From assembly GCA_025351035.1 (NCBI GenBank), contig JANXWT010000340.1, forward strand, positions 1-5,254: a stretch of 5,254 bases of DNA, given 5' to 3'. The stretch comes from Opitutia bacterium (GTDB lineage: Bacteria; Verrucomicrobiota; Verrucomicrobiia; Opitutales; Opitutaceae). A program made the position numbers and the translations under genes. Under the pieces are notes generated by a model. That model worked only from the letters and a program-made list of their open reading frames with translations. It was not told the origin of the DNA and did no database searches. Below, piece after piece: positions 1-5,254 of the stretch (positions are counted from its first letter, which is position 1; the number at the start of each line of letters is the position of its first letter).

Positions 1-279
1 ACGACCTTCCTCGATCTCTGGCGCAGCGACGCCGGCAACAACCACACCGGCTGGGGCGATCCCGCCTACGACGCCCTGATGAACCGCGCCACCGCCATGG
101 TCGACCCCGTCGCGCGCGCCGCGCTCCTCAGCGCCGCCGAGTCCTACATGCTCGATCGCGCACCCATTGCTCCGCTCTATTTCAATCCCCACGTCTACCT
201 CATCCATCCCGCGGTCAAAAACTGGCACCCCAATCCGATGGACCACGTCGATTACCGATATGTCCGGCTCGAAGAATAG
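1..279 (+). CDS. Oligopeptide ABC transporter substrate-binding protein, C-terminal fragment (SBP 1)
   Basis: This is the last 92 residues of an extracytoplasmic solute-binding protein of family 5 (SBP_bac_5, the OppA/DppA type), whose start lies off the left edge. The frame is open from base 1 to the TAG at 277-279. Seen: the fragment begins TTFLDLW, which aligns just after the DY..P segment of the family's ligand pocket. It then has NHTGWGDPAYDALM (residues 15-28 of the fragment), the usual lobe-I return motif, followed by APIAPLYFNPHVYLI and the closing strand VKNWHPNPMDHVDYRYVRL. Both downstream genes end with the same pattern (PLIPLYFN and PIIPLFHY), so the three are paralogues. Its stop lies 20 nt inside SBP 2, which implies one mRNA. 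The role (binding peptides outside the cytoplasmic membrane and delivering them to OppB-OppC) comes from the family. The ligand cannot be judged because the pocket residues are off the window. Confidence 0.9.
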   Translation, partial: TTFLDLWRSDAGNNHTGWGDPAYDALMNRATAMVDPVARAALLSAAESYMLDRAPIAPLYFNPHVYLIHPAVKNWHPNPMDHVDYRYVRLEE

Positions 280-1840
280 CCCACTCGCACAAATTCTGCT
301 GGCCGGCCTCACGTTGCTCGCGCTCTGTGCCTGCGCTAAACGCGACCCCGCCCGCGCGACGGACCAAGTTCTTCGGATCAGTCAGCGCAACGAGCCTGCG
401 ACACTTGACCCGCAGCTCGCTACCTTGCCGGACGAATTCTTCATCATCCGTGCCCTGAAGGAGGGATTGCTTGTGCCAAATCCCGCCGGCGGCGCGCCGT
501 TGCCCGGCGTTGCCGAACGCTGGGAAGTCTCCTCTGACGCGCTCACCTGGACATTTCACCTCCGCGCCAACGCCCGCTGGTCCACCGGCACGAGAGTCAC
601 GGCACAGCACTTCGTCTATTCCATCCATCGGGCCCTGACCCCCGCCACCGCCGCCCCCAAAGCGCATCTCTTTTTCTGTCTCGCCCACGCCGAGGATTTC
701 TATCGCGGCAATATCTCCGACCCCTCACACATTGGTGCCTCCGCGCCCGATCCGCTGCGGCTGGTTCTCCATCTCGCCCAGCCCACTCCCGACCTGCCTG
801 CGCTGGTCGCCAGTGGTCCATGGATACCTGTCTATCTCCACGTCAAATTGGTGGACGGCAAGGAGGAATTCATCCCGGGGCGCGACCTCGGCAACGGCCC
901 CTTCGTAGTCACCGAGTGGCACGCCAACCAGCACATCACGGTCTCGAAGAATCCCGATTACCACAGCGCCGACCTCATCAAGGTCAGCCAGCTGCGCTTC
1001 CAGTCCTACGACAACGGCGACACCGAGGAACGCGCCTTCCGGGCCGGTCAGCTCGACGTGACACTCTCCGTGCCGTTCTCCAAGCTCGGCAGTTACGCGC
1101 CCCCCAAGCTTCAGACCCAACCACTGCTCGAAACTCGCTACCTCGCACTAAACACTGCCCGCCCGCCGCTCAGAGACCCGCGCGTCCGCCGCGCGCTCGC
1201 CCTAGCGGTCGACCGGCGCGCGCTGGTCGATAAAGTCATGAAAGGTGGTCAGCAGCTCGCCCTGAGTTTCGTCCCGCCAGGCCTGGGCGGCTACGAGTCC
1301 GCAGGAAAATTGGCCGGTGACCAGACCGAAGCGCGCCAACTGCTGGCCGAGGCGGGCTACCCCGGCGGCCAAGGCTTCCCGCGCCTGGAATTGTCCACCT
1401 GGGTCAATACGCCCGTGCTCGAAGCCATCCAGCAGATGTGGAAGCGCGAGCTCGGCATCGAGGTCGCCATCGCCCAGCGCGAGGGGAAGATCCATCTTGC
1501 GGCCGTCAAAGCTGGTGACTTCGACCTCGCCTTCCTCCCGGCCATCCCGGACTACGCTTCTCCTGCCGCGCTCCTCGACGAATGGCTCTCCAGTGCGCCG
1601 ACTAACTACGCCCGCTGGCGTAATGCTGACTTCGACCATCTCGTGCAGACGGCCAGTCACGAAACCGACGCCGTCCGCCGCCTCTTGCTTTACCAGCAGG
1701 CTGAGGCCCTCATGCTTGCCGACCTTCCCCTCATCCCGCTCTATTTTAATACTCAGAACTTCTTGCTCTCCCCGCGCGTGCACGGCTGGCAGGTCGACAA
1801 TCTCTGGAACCGTTTCTACCAGGCCGTCCATTTAGAATGA
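260..1840 (+). CDS. Oligopeptide-type ABC transporter substrate-binding lipoprotein with altered pocket (SBP 2)
   Basis: A 526-residue family 5 solute-binding protein, a normal length for OppA. The ATG at 260 is chosen because it opens directly on a lipoprotein signal: Lys5, a hydrophobic run at 9-22, then LCAC with Cys25 as the likely lipidated residue (Cys23 is a second candidate). Family landmarks follow in order: LDPQLAT (49-55), GVAERWEVS (83-91), WTFHLRANARWSTG (97-110), GNGPF (211-215), DTEERAFRAGQLDV (254-267), ARPPLRDPRVRRAL (300-313), QQMWKRELGI (391-400), DYASP (431-435) and PLIPLYFN (490-497). The hinge-side Asp (Asp431, equivalent to OppA Asp419) is kept. The positions matching OppA Arg413, Trp416, His371 and Arg404 are Phe425, Ala428, Asn383 and Val416 by alignment to the remembered E. 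coli sequence. It is therefore probably not a generic peptide binder; ligand unknown. It starts 20 nt inside SBP 1 and ends in an ATGA overlap with SBP 3. No Shine-Dalgarno sequence is evident. An in-frame ATG at 167 would add 31 non-signal-like residues and deepen the overlap. Confidence 0.92.
   Translation: MSGSKNSPLAQILLAGLTLLALCACAKRDPARATDQVLRISQRNEPATLDPQLATLPDEFFIIRALKEGLLVPNPAGGAPLPGVAERWEVSSDALTWTFHLRANARWSTGTRVTAQHFVYSIHRALTPATAAPKAHLFFCLAHAEDFYRGNISDPSHIGASAPDPLRLVLHLAQPTPDLPALVASGPWIPVYLHVKLVDGKEEFIPGRDLGNGPFVVTEWHANQHITVSKNPDYHSADLIKVSQLRFQSYDNGDTEERAFRAGQLDVTLSVPFSKLGSYAPPKLQTQPLLETRYLALNTARPPLRDPRVRRALALAVDRRALVDKVMKGGQQLALSFVPPGLGGYESAGKLAGDQTEARQLLAEAGYPGGQGFPRLELSTWVNTPVLEAIQQMWKRELGIEVAIAQREGKIHLAAVKAGDFDLAFLPAIPDYASPAALLDEWLSSAPTNYARWRNADFDHLVQTASHETDAVRRLLLYQQAEALMLADLPLIPLYFNTQNFLLSPRVHGWQVDNLWNRFYQAVHLE
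1837..1840 (+). other. ATGA stop/start overlap joining SBP 2 and SBP 3
   Basis: The TGA of SBP 2 (1838-1840) shares two bases with the ATG of SBP 3 (1837-1839). Upstream (1825-1836) there is no purine-rich Shine-Dalgarno sequence. The arrangement suggests that SBP 3 is translated by ribosomes finishing SBP 2, which would keep the two binding proteins in linked amounts. The overlap is seen directly; the coupling is inferred. Confidence 0.7.
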
Positions 1841-3465
1841 AGCTGCCGTCACCCTTGCGTTTCTTGTGCTGTCTGCTCGTCGTCGCGCTGCTCGGCGCTT
1901 GCGCGAAGACCGAGACCGCCGTCGCCCTCGGCAACCGCACGCAGGTCCTCCACCAGAACATCGGCGGCGAACCGCCGGACCTCGACCCGCAGCTCATGCA
2001 GACCAATGCGCATTTCAACGTGCTTATGGCGCTCTACGAAGGGTTGACCGGCTACGATCCGCGCGACCTGCATCCCGTGCCCGGTGTCGCCCAGCGCTGG
2101 GAAATTTCCGCCGACGGCCTCGCCTACACCTTCCATCTCCGCGCCGATGCCCAGTGGAGCAACGGCGACGCCGTCACGGCGCGCGACTTCGAGTTCAGCG
2201 TGCGCCGGATGCTCTCGCCCAAGTTCGCGACGCCCTACAAGCACTACTTCGACATCGTCCGCGGCGCCGAGGATTACAGCGCCGGCCAGCTCGCGGATTT
2301 CGCCGCCGTCGGCGTGCGTGCCGTCGACGACCGCACGCTGCGCATCGAGCTCCGCCAGCCCGCCCCCTACCTGCTCTTTCTTCTCGGCAGTTTCGCGTGG
2401 ATGCCGGTGCATCGCGCGACCGTCGAAGCGCATGGAGCCTACGATGCCATCGCCACCGGCTGGTCCCGCCCCGGTCACATCGTCACCAACGGGCCGTTCG
2501 CCCTCGCCGACTGGCGAAACGGCGAAGAGATCGTCGTGAAGAAAAACCCGCGCTACTGGGGCGCCCGCACCGTGCGGCTGCAGGAAATTCATTTCCATCT
2601 CATCGAGAACGCCGACACCGAGGAACGCGCGTTCCGCACCGGCCAGTTGCACCTCACCGAGTTCGTGCCCGCGACCAAGCTCGCGATCTACGCCGAGACC
2701 GCGCCGGATCAGCTTTCGGTCGCGCCGTTTTTCTCGACCTATCTCTACGAGTTCAACCTTGCGCGGCCGCCGTTCAACGAACCGCGCGTGCGCCGCGCTT
2801 TCTCGCTCGCCATCGACCGCGTGCAGCTCGCCGCCAGCCAGCCGCAGCAACATCTGCTCGCCGCCACGGGCCTCGTCCCGCCGGGCACCGATGACTATCA
2901 CTACACCGGCGACAACGCGCTGCGCTTCGACCCCGCCGAGGCGCGCCGCTTGCTCGCCGCCGCGGGTTTTCCCGAGGGCAAAGGGTTTCCGGCTACCGAC
3001 CTGCCCTTCGACACCTCGGCCCGCCACCAGCATTTCGCCGAGATCCTCCAGCAAATGTGGGAACGCAATCTCGGCGTCCGCGTCAACCTCGCCAACATCG
3101 AAGGCCGTGTCTACCACGCCGAGCGCGTCCAACGGAAATACACTCTCTCGCGCGGCGGCTGGGTCGGCGACTACCTCGACCCGCACGCCTTCCTCAGCGT
3201 CCATCTGACCGGCGGCGGACAAAACGTCGCCGGTTACGCCAACCCCGAGTTCGACGCCCTCGTGCGCCGCGCGCTCGACCAGCGCGACCGCGCCGCCCGC
3301 CACGAAATCTATCGTCGCGCCGAGGACATTCTGATGCGCGACCTCCCGATCATTCCGCTCTTCCACTATACCGCGCAACACCTCGTCGCCCCATCCGTGC
3401 GCGGCCGCTACCCCAACCTGCTCGACTATCATCCGTATCAGGGCATGTGGCTGGAATCGAAATAG
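1837..3465 (+). CDS. oppA: Oligopeptide ABC transporter substrate-binding lipoprotein OppA (SBP 3)
   Basis: A 542-residue periplasmic oligopeptide-binding lipoprotein, close to E. coli OppA in length and motif order. The signal peptide is short (Lys2, Arg8, hydrophobic 9-21), with a clean lipobox LGAC and lipidated Cys22. Landmarks: EPPDLDPQLMQ (45-55), PVPGVAQRWEIS (80-91), YTFHLRADAQWSNGD (97-111), GWSRPGHIVTNGPFALADW (208-226), KKNPRYW (235-241), TYLYEFNLARPPFN (301-314), PRVRRAFSLAIDR (316-328), QQMWERNLGV (405-414), RGGWVGDYLDP (439-449) and PIIPLFHY (504-511). Asp445 matches OppA Asp419, which binds the peptide amino terminus. Arg439, His397, Arg430 and Trp442 match Arg413, His371, Arg404 and Trp416 with the same spacing (42 residues from His to Arg). 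This supports true oligopeptide binding for delivery to OppB-OppC. The ATG overlaps the previous stop as ATGA, so translational coupling is likely. The next gene, oppB, begins only after a repeat-filled 92-nt gap. Confidence 0.95.
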   Translation: MKLPSPLRFLCCLLVVALLGACAKTETAVALGNRTQVLHQNIGGEPPDLDPQLMQTNAHFNVLMALYEGLTGYDPRDLHPVPGVAQRWEISADGLAYTFHLRADAQWSNGDAVTARDFEFSVRRMLSPKFATPYKHYFDIVRGAEDYSAGQLADFAAVGVRAVDDRTLRIELRQPAPYLLFLLGSFAWMPVHRATVEAHGAYDAIATGWSRPGHIVTNGPFALADWRNGEEIVVKKNPRYWGARTVRLQEIHFHLIENADTEERAFRTGQLHLTEFVPATKLAIYAETAPDQLSVAPFFSTYLYEFNLARPPFNEPRVRRAFSLAIDRVQLAASQPQQHLLAATGLVPPGTDDYHYTGDNALRFDPAEARRLLAAAGFPEGKGFPATDLPFDTSARHQHFAEILQQMWERNLGVRVNLANIEGRVYHAERVQRKYTLSRGGWVGDYLDPHAFLSVHLTGGGQNVAGYANPEFDALVRRALDQRDRAARHEIYRRAEDILMRDLPIIPLFHYTAQHLVAPSVRGRYPNLLDYHPYQGMWLESK

Positions 3466-3469
3466 CCAC

Positions 3470-3496
3470 TGGAGGGCCCGCGTCCCCACGGACCGC
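3470..3496 (+). repeat. GC-rich intergenic repeat, short copy 1
   Basis: These 27 bases begin four bases after the SBP 3 stop. They match 4541-4567 in the next gap at 24 of 27 positions, shared core CCGCGTCCCC, with differences only at positions 8, 19 and 23. The copy here appears truncated: the right half of the longer copy (4568-4592), with its closing CCCTCC, is missing. It can form a small hairpin, GTCC (3482-3485) with GGAC (3490-3493). It holds no gene and no T-tract, so it is not an evident intrinsic terminator. It looks like a dispersed REP-like repeat. Confidence 0.75.
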
Positions 3497-3499
3497 CAC

Positions 3500-3541
3500 G
3501 CTGGAATTTTTCCTTCTGGCTTCTGAAACCTGAATTCTGGA
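3500..3541 (+). repeat. Degenerate heptamer tandem repeat ahead of oppB
   Basis: The sequence falls into seven-base units: GCTGGAA, TTTTTCC, TTCTGGC, TTCTGAA, ACCTGAA, TTCTGGA (3500-3541, six units). The last four (3514-3541) are clearest, with a consensus near TTCTGRA. The array ends 16 nt before the oppB ATG. It resembles in kind the short tandemly repeated heptamers described in filamentous cyanobacteria, but the sequence differs. No promoter or ribosome-binding site can be recognised in it. Function unknown. Confidence 0.6.
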
Positions 3542-3557
3542 TTGTCCGCGCGTCTCC

Positions 3558-4478
3558 ATGCTCCGCTTCGTCGCCAACCGTCTGCTGCAGGCCATTCCGG
3601 TGATGCTCATCATCATCACCGTGAGTTTTTTCATGCTGCGCCTCGCGCCCGGCGGGCCGTTCACGGCGGAGAAAGCCGTGCCGCCCGAAATCCTCCGCAA
3701 TCTCGAGGCGCACTATGGACTCGATAAGCCGCTCCCGGTCCAATTCATCACTTACCTCGGCAAGGTCGTGCTGCACGGCGACCTCGGACCGTCTTTCAAA
3801 TACTCGAATCGCACGGTGAACGAGATTCTCGCCGACAAGTTGCCCGTCTCGCTCGAACTGGGCGGGCTTGCGCTCGTCGTCGCGCTCGTGCTCGGGCTCA
3901 CGTTCGGCATCCTCGCCGCCCTCAAACGCAACACGATCTTCGATTACGCTTTCAGCACCGTCGGCATGGTGGGTATCTGCGTGCCGACTTTTGTTATGGG
4001 CCCGCTACTCGTGCTCACCTTCGGCATTCACTTCGGCTGGGTCAACGCCTCCGGTTGGTATACGTGGCAGGACCGCGTGCTGCCCGCGCTCACCCTCGGT
4101 TTCGTTTACTCCGCCTACATCATGCGGCTCACGCGCGGCGGCATGCTTGAGGTGCTCACCCAGGACTATATCCGCACCGCCCGCGCCAAGGGTGCCAGCG
4201 AGACGCGCATCGTGCTCCGGCACGCGCTGCGCGGCGGTCTGCTGCCCGTCGTGTCCTTCCTCGGTCCGGCCATCGCCGGCATCCTCACGGGCTCGTTCGT
4301 CATCGAAACGATTTTCCAAATCCCCGGCCTTGGCCGTGAGTTCGTCAACAGCGCCTTCAATCGCGACTACACCCTCGTGCTCGGCACCGTCATCCTCTAC
4401 GCCGGCCTCCTCGTCCTCCTCAACCTCGTCGCCGACGTCGTGCAAGTGTGGCTCAACCCGAAACTGAAATTCGAATGA
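3558..4478 (+). CDS. oppB: Oligopeptide ABC transporter permease OppB
   Basis: A 306-residue inner-membrane permease subunit, the same length as E. coli OppB as I recall it and aligned from the first residue (MLRFVANRLLQAIPVMLIII), which fixes the ATG at 3558. With OppC it forms the pore through which OppA-delivered peptides pass, driven by the OppD/OppF ATPases. Seen: helix 1 at about 9-29 followed by RLAPGGPF (28-35), the conserved GDLGPSFKY (74-82), and further hydrophobic segments near 97-121, 131-156, 174-192, 232-255 and 272-297. The EAA-type coupling loop is RTARAKG (206-212), continuing through RHALRGGLLP (221-230), and binds the ATPase. The C-terminal signature VIETIFQIPGLGREFVNSA (262-280 approx.) is typical of OppB/DppB. 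There is no Shine-Dalgarno sequence upstream; the 92-nt gap before it is made of repeats. Dipeptide (DppB) or nickel (NikB) permeases are relatives, but the match to OppB is clearly closer. Confidence 0.96.
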   Translation: MLRFVANRLLQAIPVMLIIITVSFFMLRLAPGGPFTAEKAVPPEILRNLEAHYGLDKPLPVQFITYLGKVVLHGDLGPSFKYSNRTVNEILADKLPVSLELGGLALVVALVLGLTFGILAALKRNTIFDYAFSTVGMVGICVPTFVMGPLLVLTFGIHFGWVNASGWYTWQDRVLPALTLGFVYSAYIMRLTRGGMLEVLTQDYIRTARAKGASETRIVLRHALRGGLLPVVSFLGPAIAGILTGSFVIETIFQIPGLGREFVNSAFNRDYTLVLGTVILYAGLLVLLNLVADVVQVWLNPKLKFE

Positions 4479-4489
4479 GCTCAATCCAC

Positions 4490-4623
4490 CCACGGATTTC
4501 ACGGATGAAGGCTGATGAATCCAAATCGCCTGAACAGCCATGGAGGGTCCGCGTCCCCGCGGGCCGCGACTCGTCAGGAGCCGAGCCCTCCGGCCATCCG
4601 TTCTGTATCCGCGCAATCCGTGG
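4490..4623. repeat. 134-nt inverted-repeat element between oppB and oppC, split by a second repeat
   Basis: The ends are inverted copies: CCACGGATTTCACGGAT (4490-4506) matches the reverse complement of 4607-4623 at 15 of 17 positions. Each arm carries a pentamer in tandem at roughly 9-11 nt: CGGAT at 4493 and 4502 and the variant CTGAT at 4512 on the left; ATCCG at 4596, 4607 and 4616 on the right. Between the arms (about 4538-4594) sits the longer GC-rich repeat. There is no open reading frame for a transposase, so at most this is a non-autonomous (MITE-like) or hairpin-forming repeat. It fills most of the 153-nt gap (4479-4631) and stops eight bases before the oppC ATG. I saw no target-site duplication flanking the element. 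Confidence 0.65.
4541..4592 (+). repeat. GC-rich intergenic repeat, long copy 2
   Basis: The first 27 bases (4541-4567) match the repeat at 3470-3496 at 24 of 27 positions. This copy continues to 4592 and is closed by an inverted pair, GGAGGG (4542-4547) with CCCTCC (4586-4591). It also contains the perfect palindrome CCCGCGGG (4556-4563). It has the look of a REP-type palindromic unit. It sits between the two arms of the CCACGGATT inverted repeat, as if one repeat had landed within the other. No poly-T follows, so a Rho-independent terminator is not supported. An effect on mRNA folding between oppB and oppC is possible but inferred. Confidence 0.7.
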
Positions 4624-4631
4624 TTAAGAAA

Positions 4632-5254
4632 ATGTCCGCCTTTTCCCCACTAGCCTCTGGCCTCCCGCCTCTCGCCTCGGCCGAGTCCGACACCGACGCC
4701 GCGTCGTCGCTCTGGCGCGACTCGTGGCATCGGTTGTGCAAGAACAAACCCGCCGTCATCGGCGGCGGACTGCTGCTCATCCTCGGCGTGCTTTGCGTCG
4801 CGGGCCCGTGGTTTCTCCAAGCCTCCTATCAGGACCAAAACCTCGACCTCGGCGCTTCTGCTCCCGGCGCGCAACACTGGCTCGGCACCGATACCCTCGG
4901 TCGTGACCTGCTCGTGCGCCTGCTTTTCGGCGGCCGCATCTCCATCAGTGTGGGCCTCTGCGCCACGTTCGTCGCGCTGACGATCGGCGTCAGCTACGGC
5001 GCGATCGCCGGCTACATCGGCGGCAAGACCGACGCGTTCATGATGCGCGGCGTCGACATCCTGTATTCGCTGCCGTTCACCATCTTTGTCATTCTCCTCA
5101 TGGTGTTCTTCGGCCGGAACATCATTTTGCTCTTCGTCGCCATCGGCGCGGTCGAGTGGTTGACGATGGCGCGCATCGTCCGCGGGCAGATCATGGCACT
5201 GAAGAAAATGGAGTTCATCGAAGCCGCCCGCTCGCTCGGTCTCAGCAACCGCCG
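4632..5254 (+). CDS. oppC: Oligopeptide ABC transporter permease OppC, 3' end beyond window
   Basis: The frame is open from the ATG at 4632 to the window edge, giving 207 residues of a protein usually near 300. It is the second inner-membrane permease subunit and pairs with OppB. Seen: the family's N-terminal SLWRDSWHRLCKNKPAV (26-42), helix 1 at about 42-60, and the invariant HWLGTDTLGRDLLVRLLFGG (82-101) with GRIS after it. Further helices lie near 105-128, 145-160 and 163-180, then MARIVRGQ (179-186), and the EAA loop FIEAARSLG (195-203), where the window ends. The match to E. coli OppC is strong, including GGRIS, GYIGGK, FVILL and ARIVRGQ. Start: no other ATG or GTG lies between 4632 and the conserved region. 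Residues 8-16 (ASGLPPLAS) are encoded by a heptamer tandem repeat, so the N-terminal tail is partly repeat-derived. Only TAAGAA precedes the start, a weak ribosome site. A GTG at 4620 is in frame but unlikely. Confidence 0.94.
   Translation, partial: MSAFSPLASGLPPLASAESDTDAASSLWRDSWHRLCKNKPAVIGGGLLLILGVLCVAGPWFLQASYQDQNLDLGASAPGAQHWLGTDTLGRDLLVRLLFGGRISISVGLCATFVALTIGVSYGAIAGYIGGKTDAFMMRGVDILYSLPFTIFVILLMVFFGRNIILLFVAIGAVEWLTMARIVRGQIMALKKMEFIEAARSLGLSNR
4653..4680 (+). repeat. Four-unit heptamer tandem repeat inside the 5' end of oppC
   Basis: Four adjacent units each begin GCCTC at an exact spacing of seven bases: GCCTCTG, GCCTCCC, GCCTCTC, GCCTCGG. The array lies 21 nt into oppC and supplies residues 8-16 and part of residue 17. 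Seven is not a multiple of three, so gain or loss of one unit would shift the frame. The units differ in their last two bases, which should reduce slippage. Confidence 0.7.

Noticed and set aside
167..259. Extended N-terminus of SBP 2 from an ATG at 167
   Set aside because: It would place 31 Ser/Thr-rich residues ahead of a good lipoprotein signal peptide and overlap SBP 1 by 113 nt. The ATG at 260 begins the signal directly.
1866..2894. A 342-residue + strand frame inside SBP 3
   Set aside because: The product is extremely Arg/Pro/Ala-rich, as expected from a wrong frame of GC-rich coding sequence, and it lies wholly inside oppA.
1849..3489. A 546-residue open frame on the minus strand across nearly all of SBP 3
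   Set aside because: It is antisense to a gene with clear OppA motifs. Its translation is low in complexity (rich in Val, Glu, Gly, Arg), with no recognisable domain. Such mirror frames are common in GC-rich genes.
4541..4592. Rho-independent terminator between oppB and oppC
   Set aside because: The palindrome is GC-rich but is not followed by a T-run, and oppC lies immediately downstream in the same direction. It is better read as a repeat.
4005..4616. A 203-residue minus-strand frame spanning the end of oppB and the following gap
   Set aside because: It is antisense to the conserved EAA loop and C-terminus of OppB and runs through repeat DNA. Its composition is Glu/Arg/Gly-rich, with no domain.
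4490..4623. Insertion sequence or CRISPR-like array
   Set aside because: There is no transposase frame and no regular repeat-spacer layout. The short phased pentamers lie in inverted arms only.
1..5254. A wholly new gene system
   Set aside because: All five coding regions belong to well-known Opp transporter families in their usual order. The unusual features are the number and divergence of binding proteins and the repeats, not unknown genes.

Overview
The window is GC-rich, and all five supported genes lie on the + strand. They are part of one oligopeptide ABC importer (Opp) locus. The order is the 3' end of a solute-binding protein (SBP) gene, two complete SBP genes, oppB (complete) and oppC (cut by the right edge). 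This is the classical oppA-B-C order, but with three tandem SBP paralogues ahead of the two permease genes. The ATPase genes oppD and oppF would be expected beyond the right edge but cannot be seen here.

Region by region: 1-279 encodes the last 92 residues of SBP 1. SBP 2 (260-1840) overlaps SBP 1 by 20 nt, and SBP 3 (1837-3465) overlaps SBP 2 by an ATGA stop/start, so the three are packed as a translationally coupled unit. Both complete SBPs carry lipoprotein signal peptides, so they would be anchored to a membrane. SBP 3 keeps the positions that bind peptide in E. coli OppA. SBP 2 keeps the fold and the conserved Asp but has lost the Arg, His and Trp around the pocket. The set therefore probably feeds more than one kind of ligand to a single OppB-OppC pore. 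oppB (3558-4478) and oppC (4632-) encode typical six-helix permease subunits with the EAA loop, which in oppC is cut off by the window edge.

The spacing changes abruptly after SBP 3. The gaps before oppB (92 nt) and oppC (153 nt) are filled almost entirely by small repeats: a GC-rich 27-nt repeat present in both gaps, two degenerate heptamer tandem repeats, and a 134-nt inverted-repeat element split by the larger copy of the GC-rich repeat. One heptamer array runs into the translated 5' end of oppC.

Organism: a GC-rich Gram-negative-type bacterium. The lack of recognisable Shine-Dalgarno sequences and the intergenic repeats (CCACGGATT-type arms, TTCTGAA and GCCTCTG heptamers, GGAGGGYCCGCG repeats) remind me of Opitutaceae (Verrucomicrobiota). 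That is recollection, not a search result, and I hold it with modest confidence. I see no RNA genes, CRISPR arrays, insertion sequences with transposases, or wholly new gene system. The novelty here lies in the SBP divergence and in the repeats.
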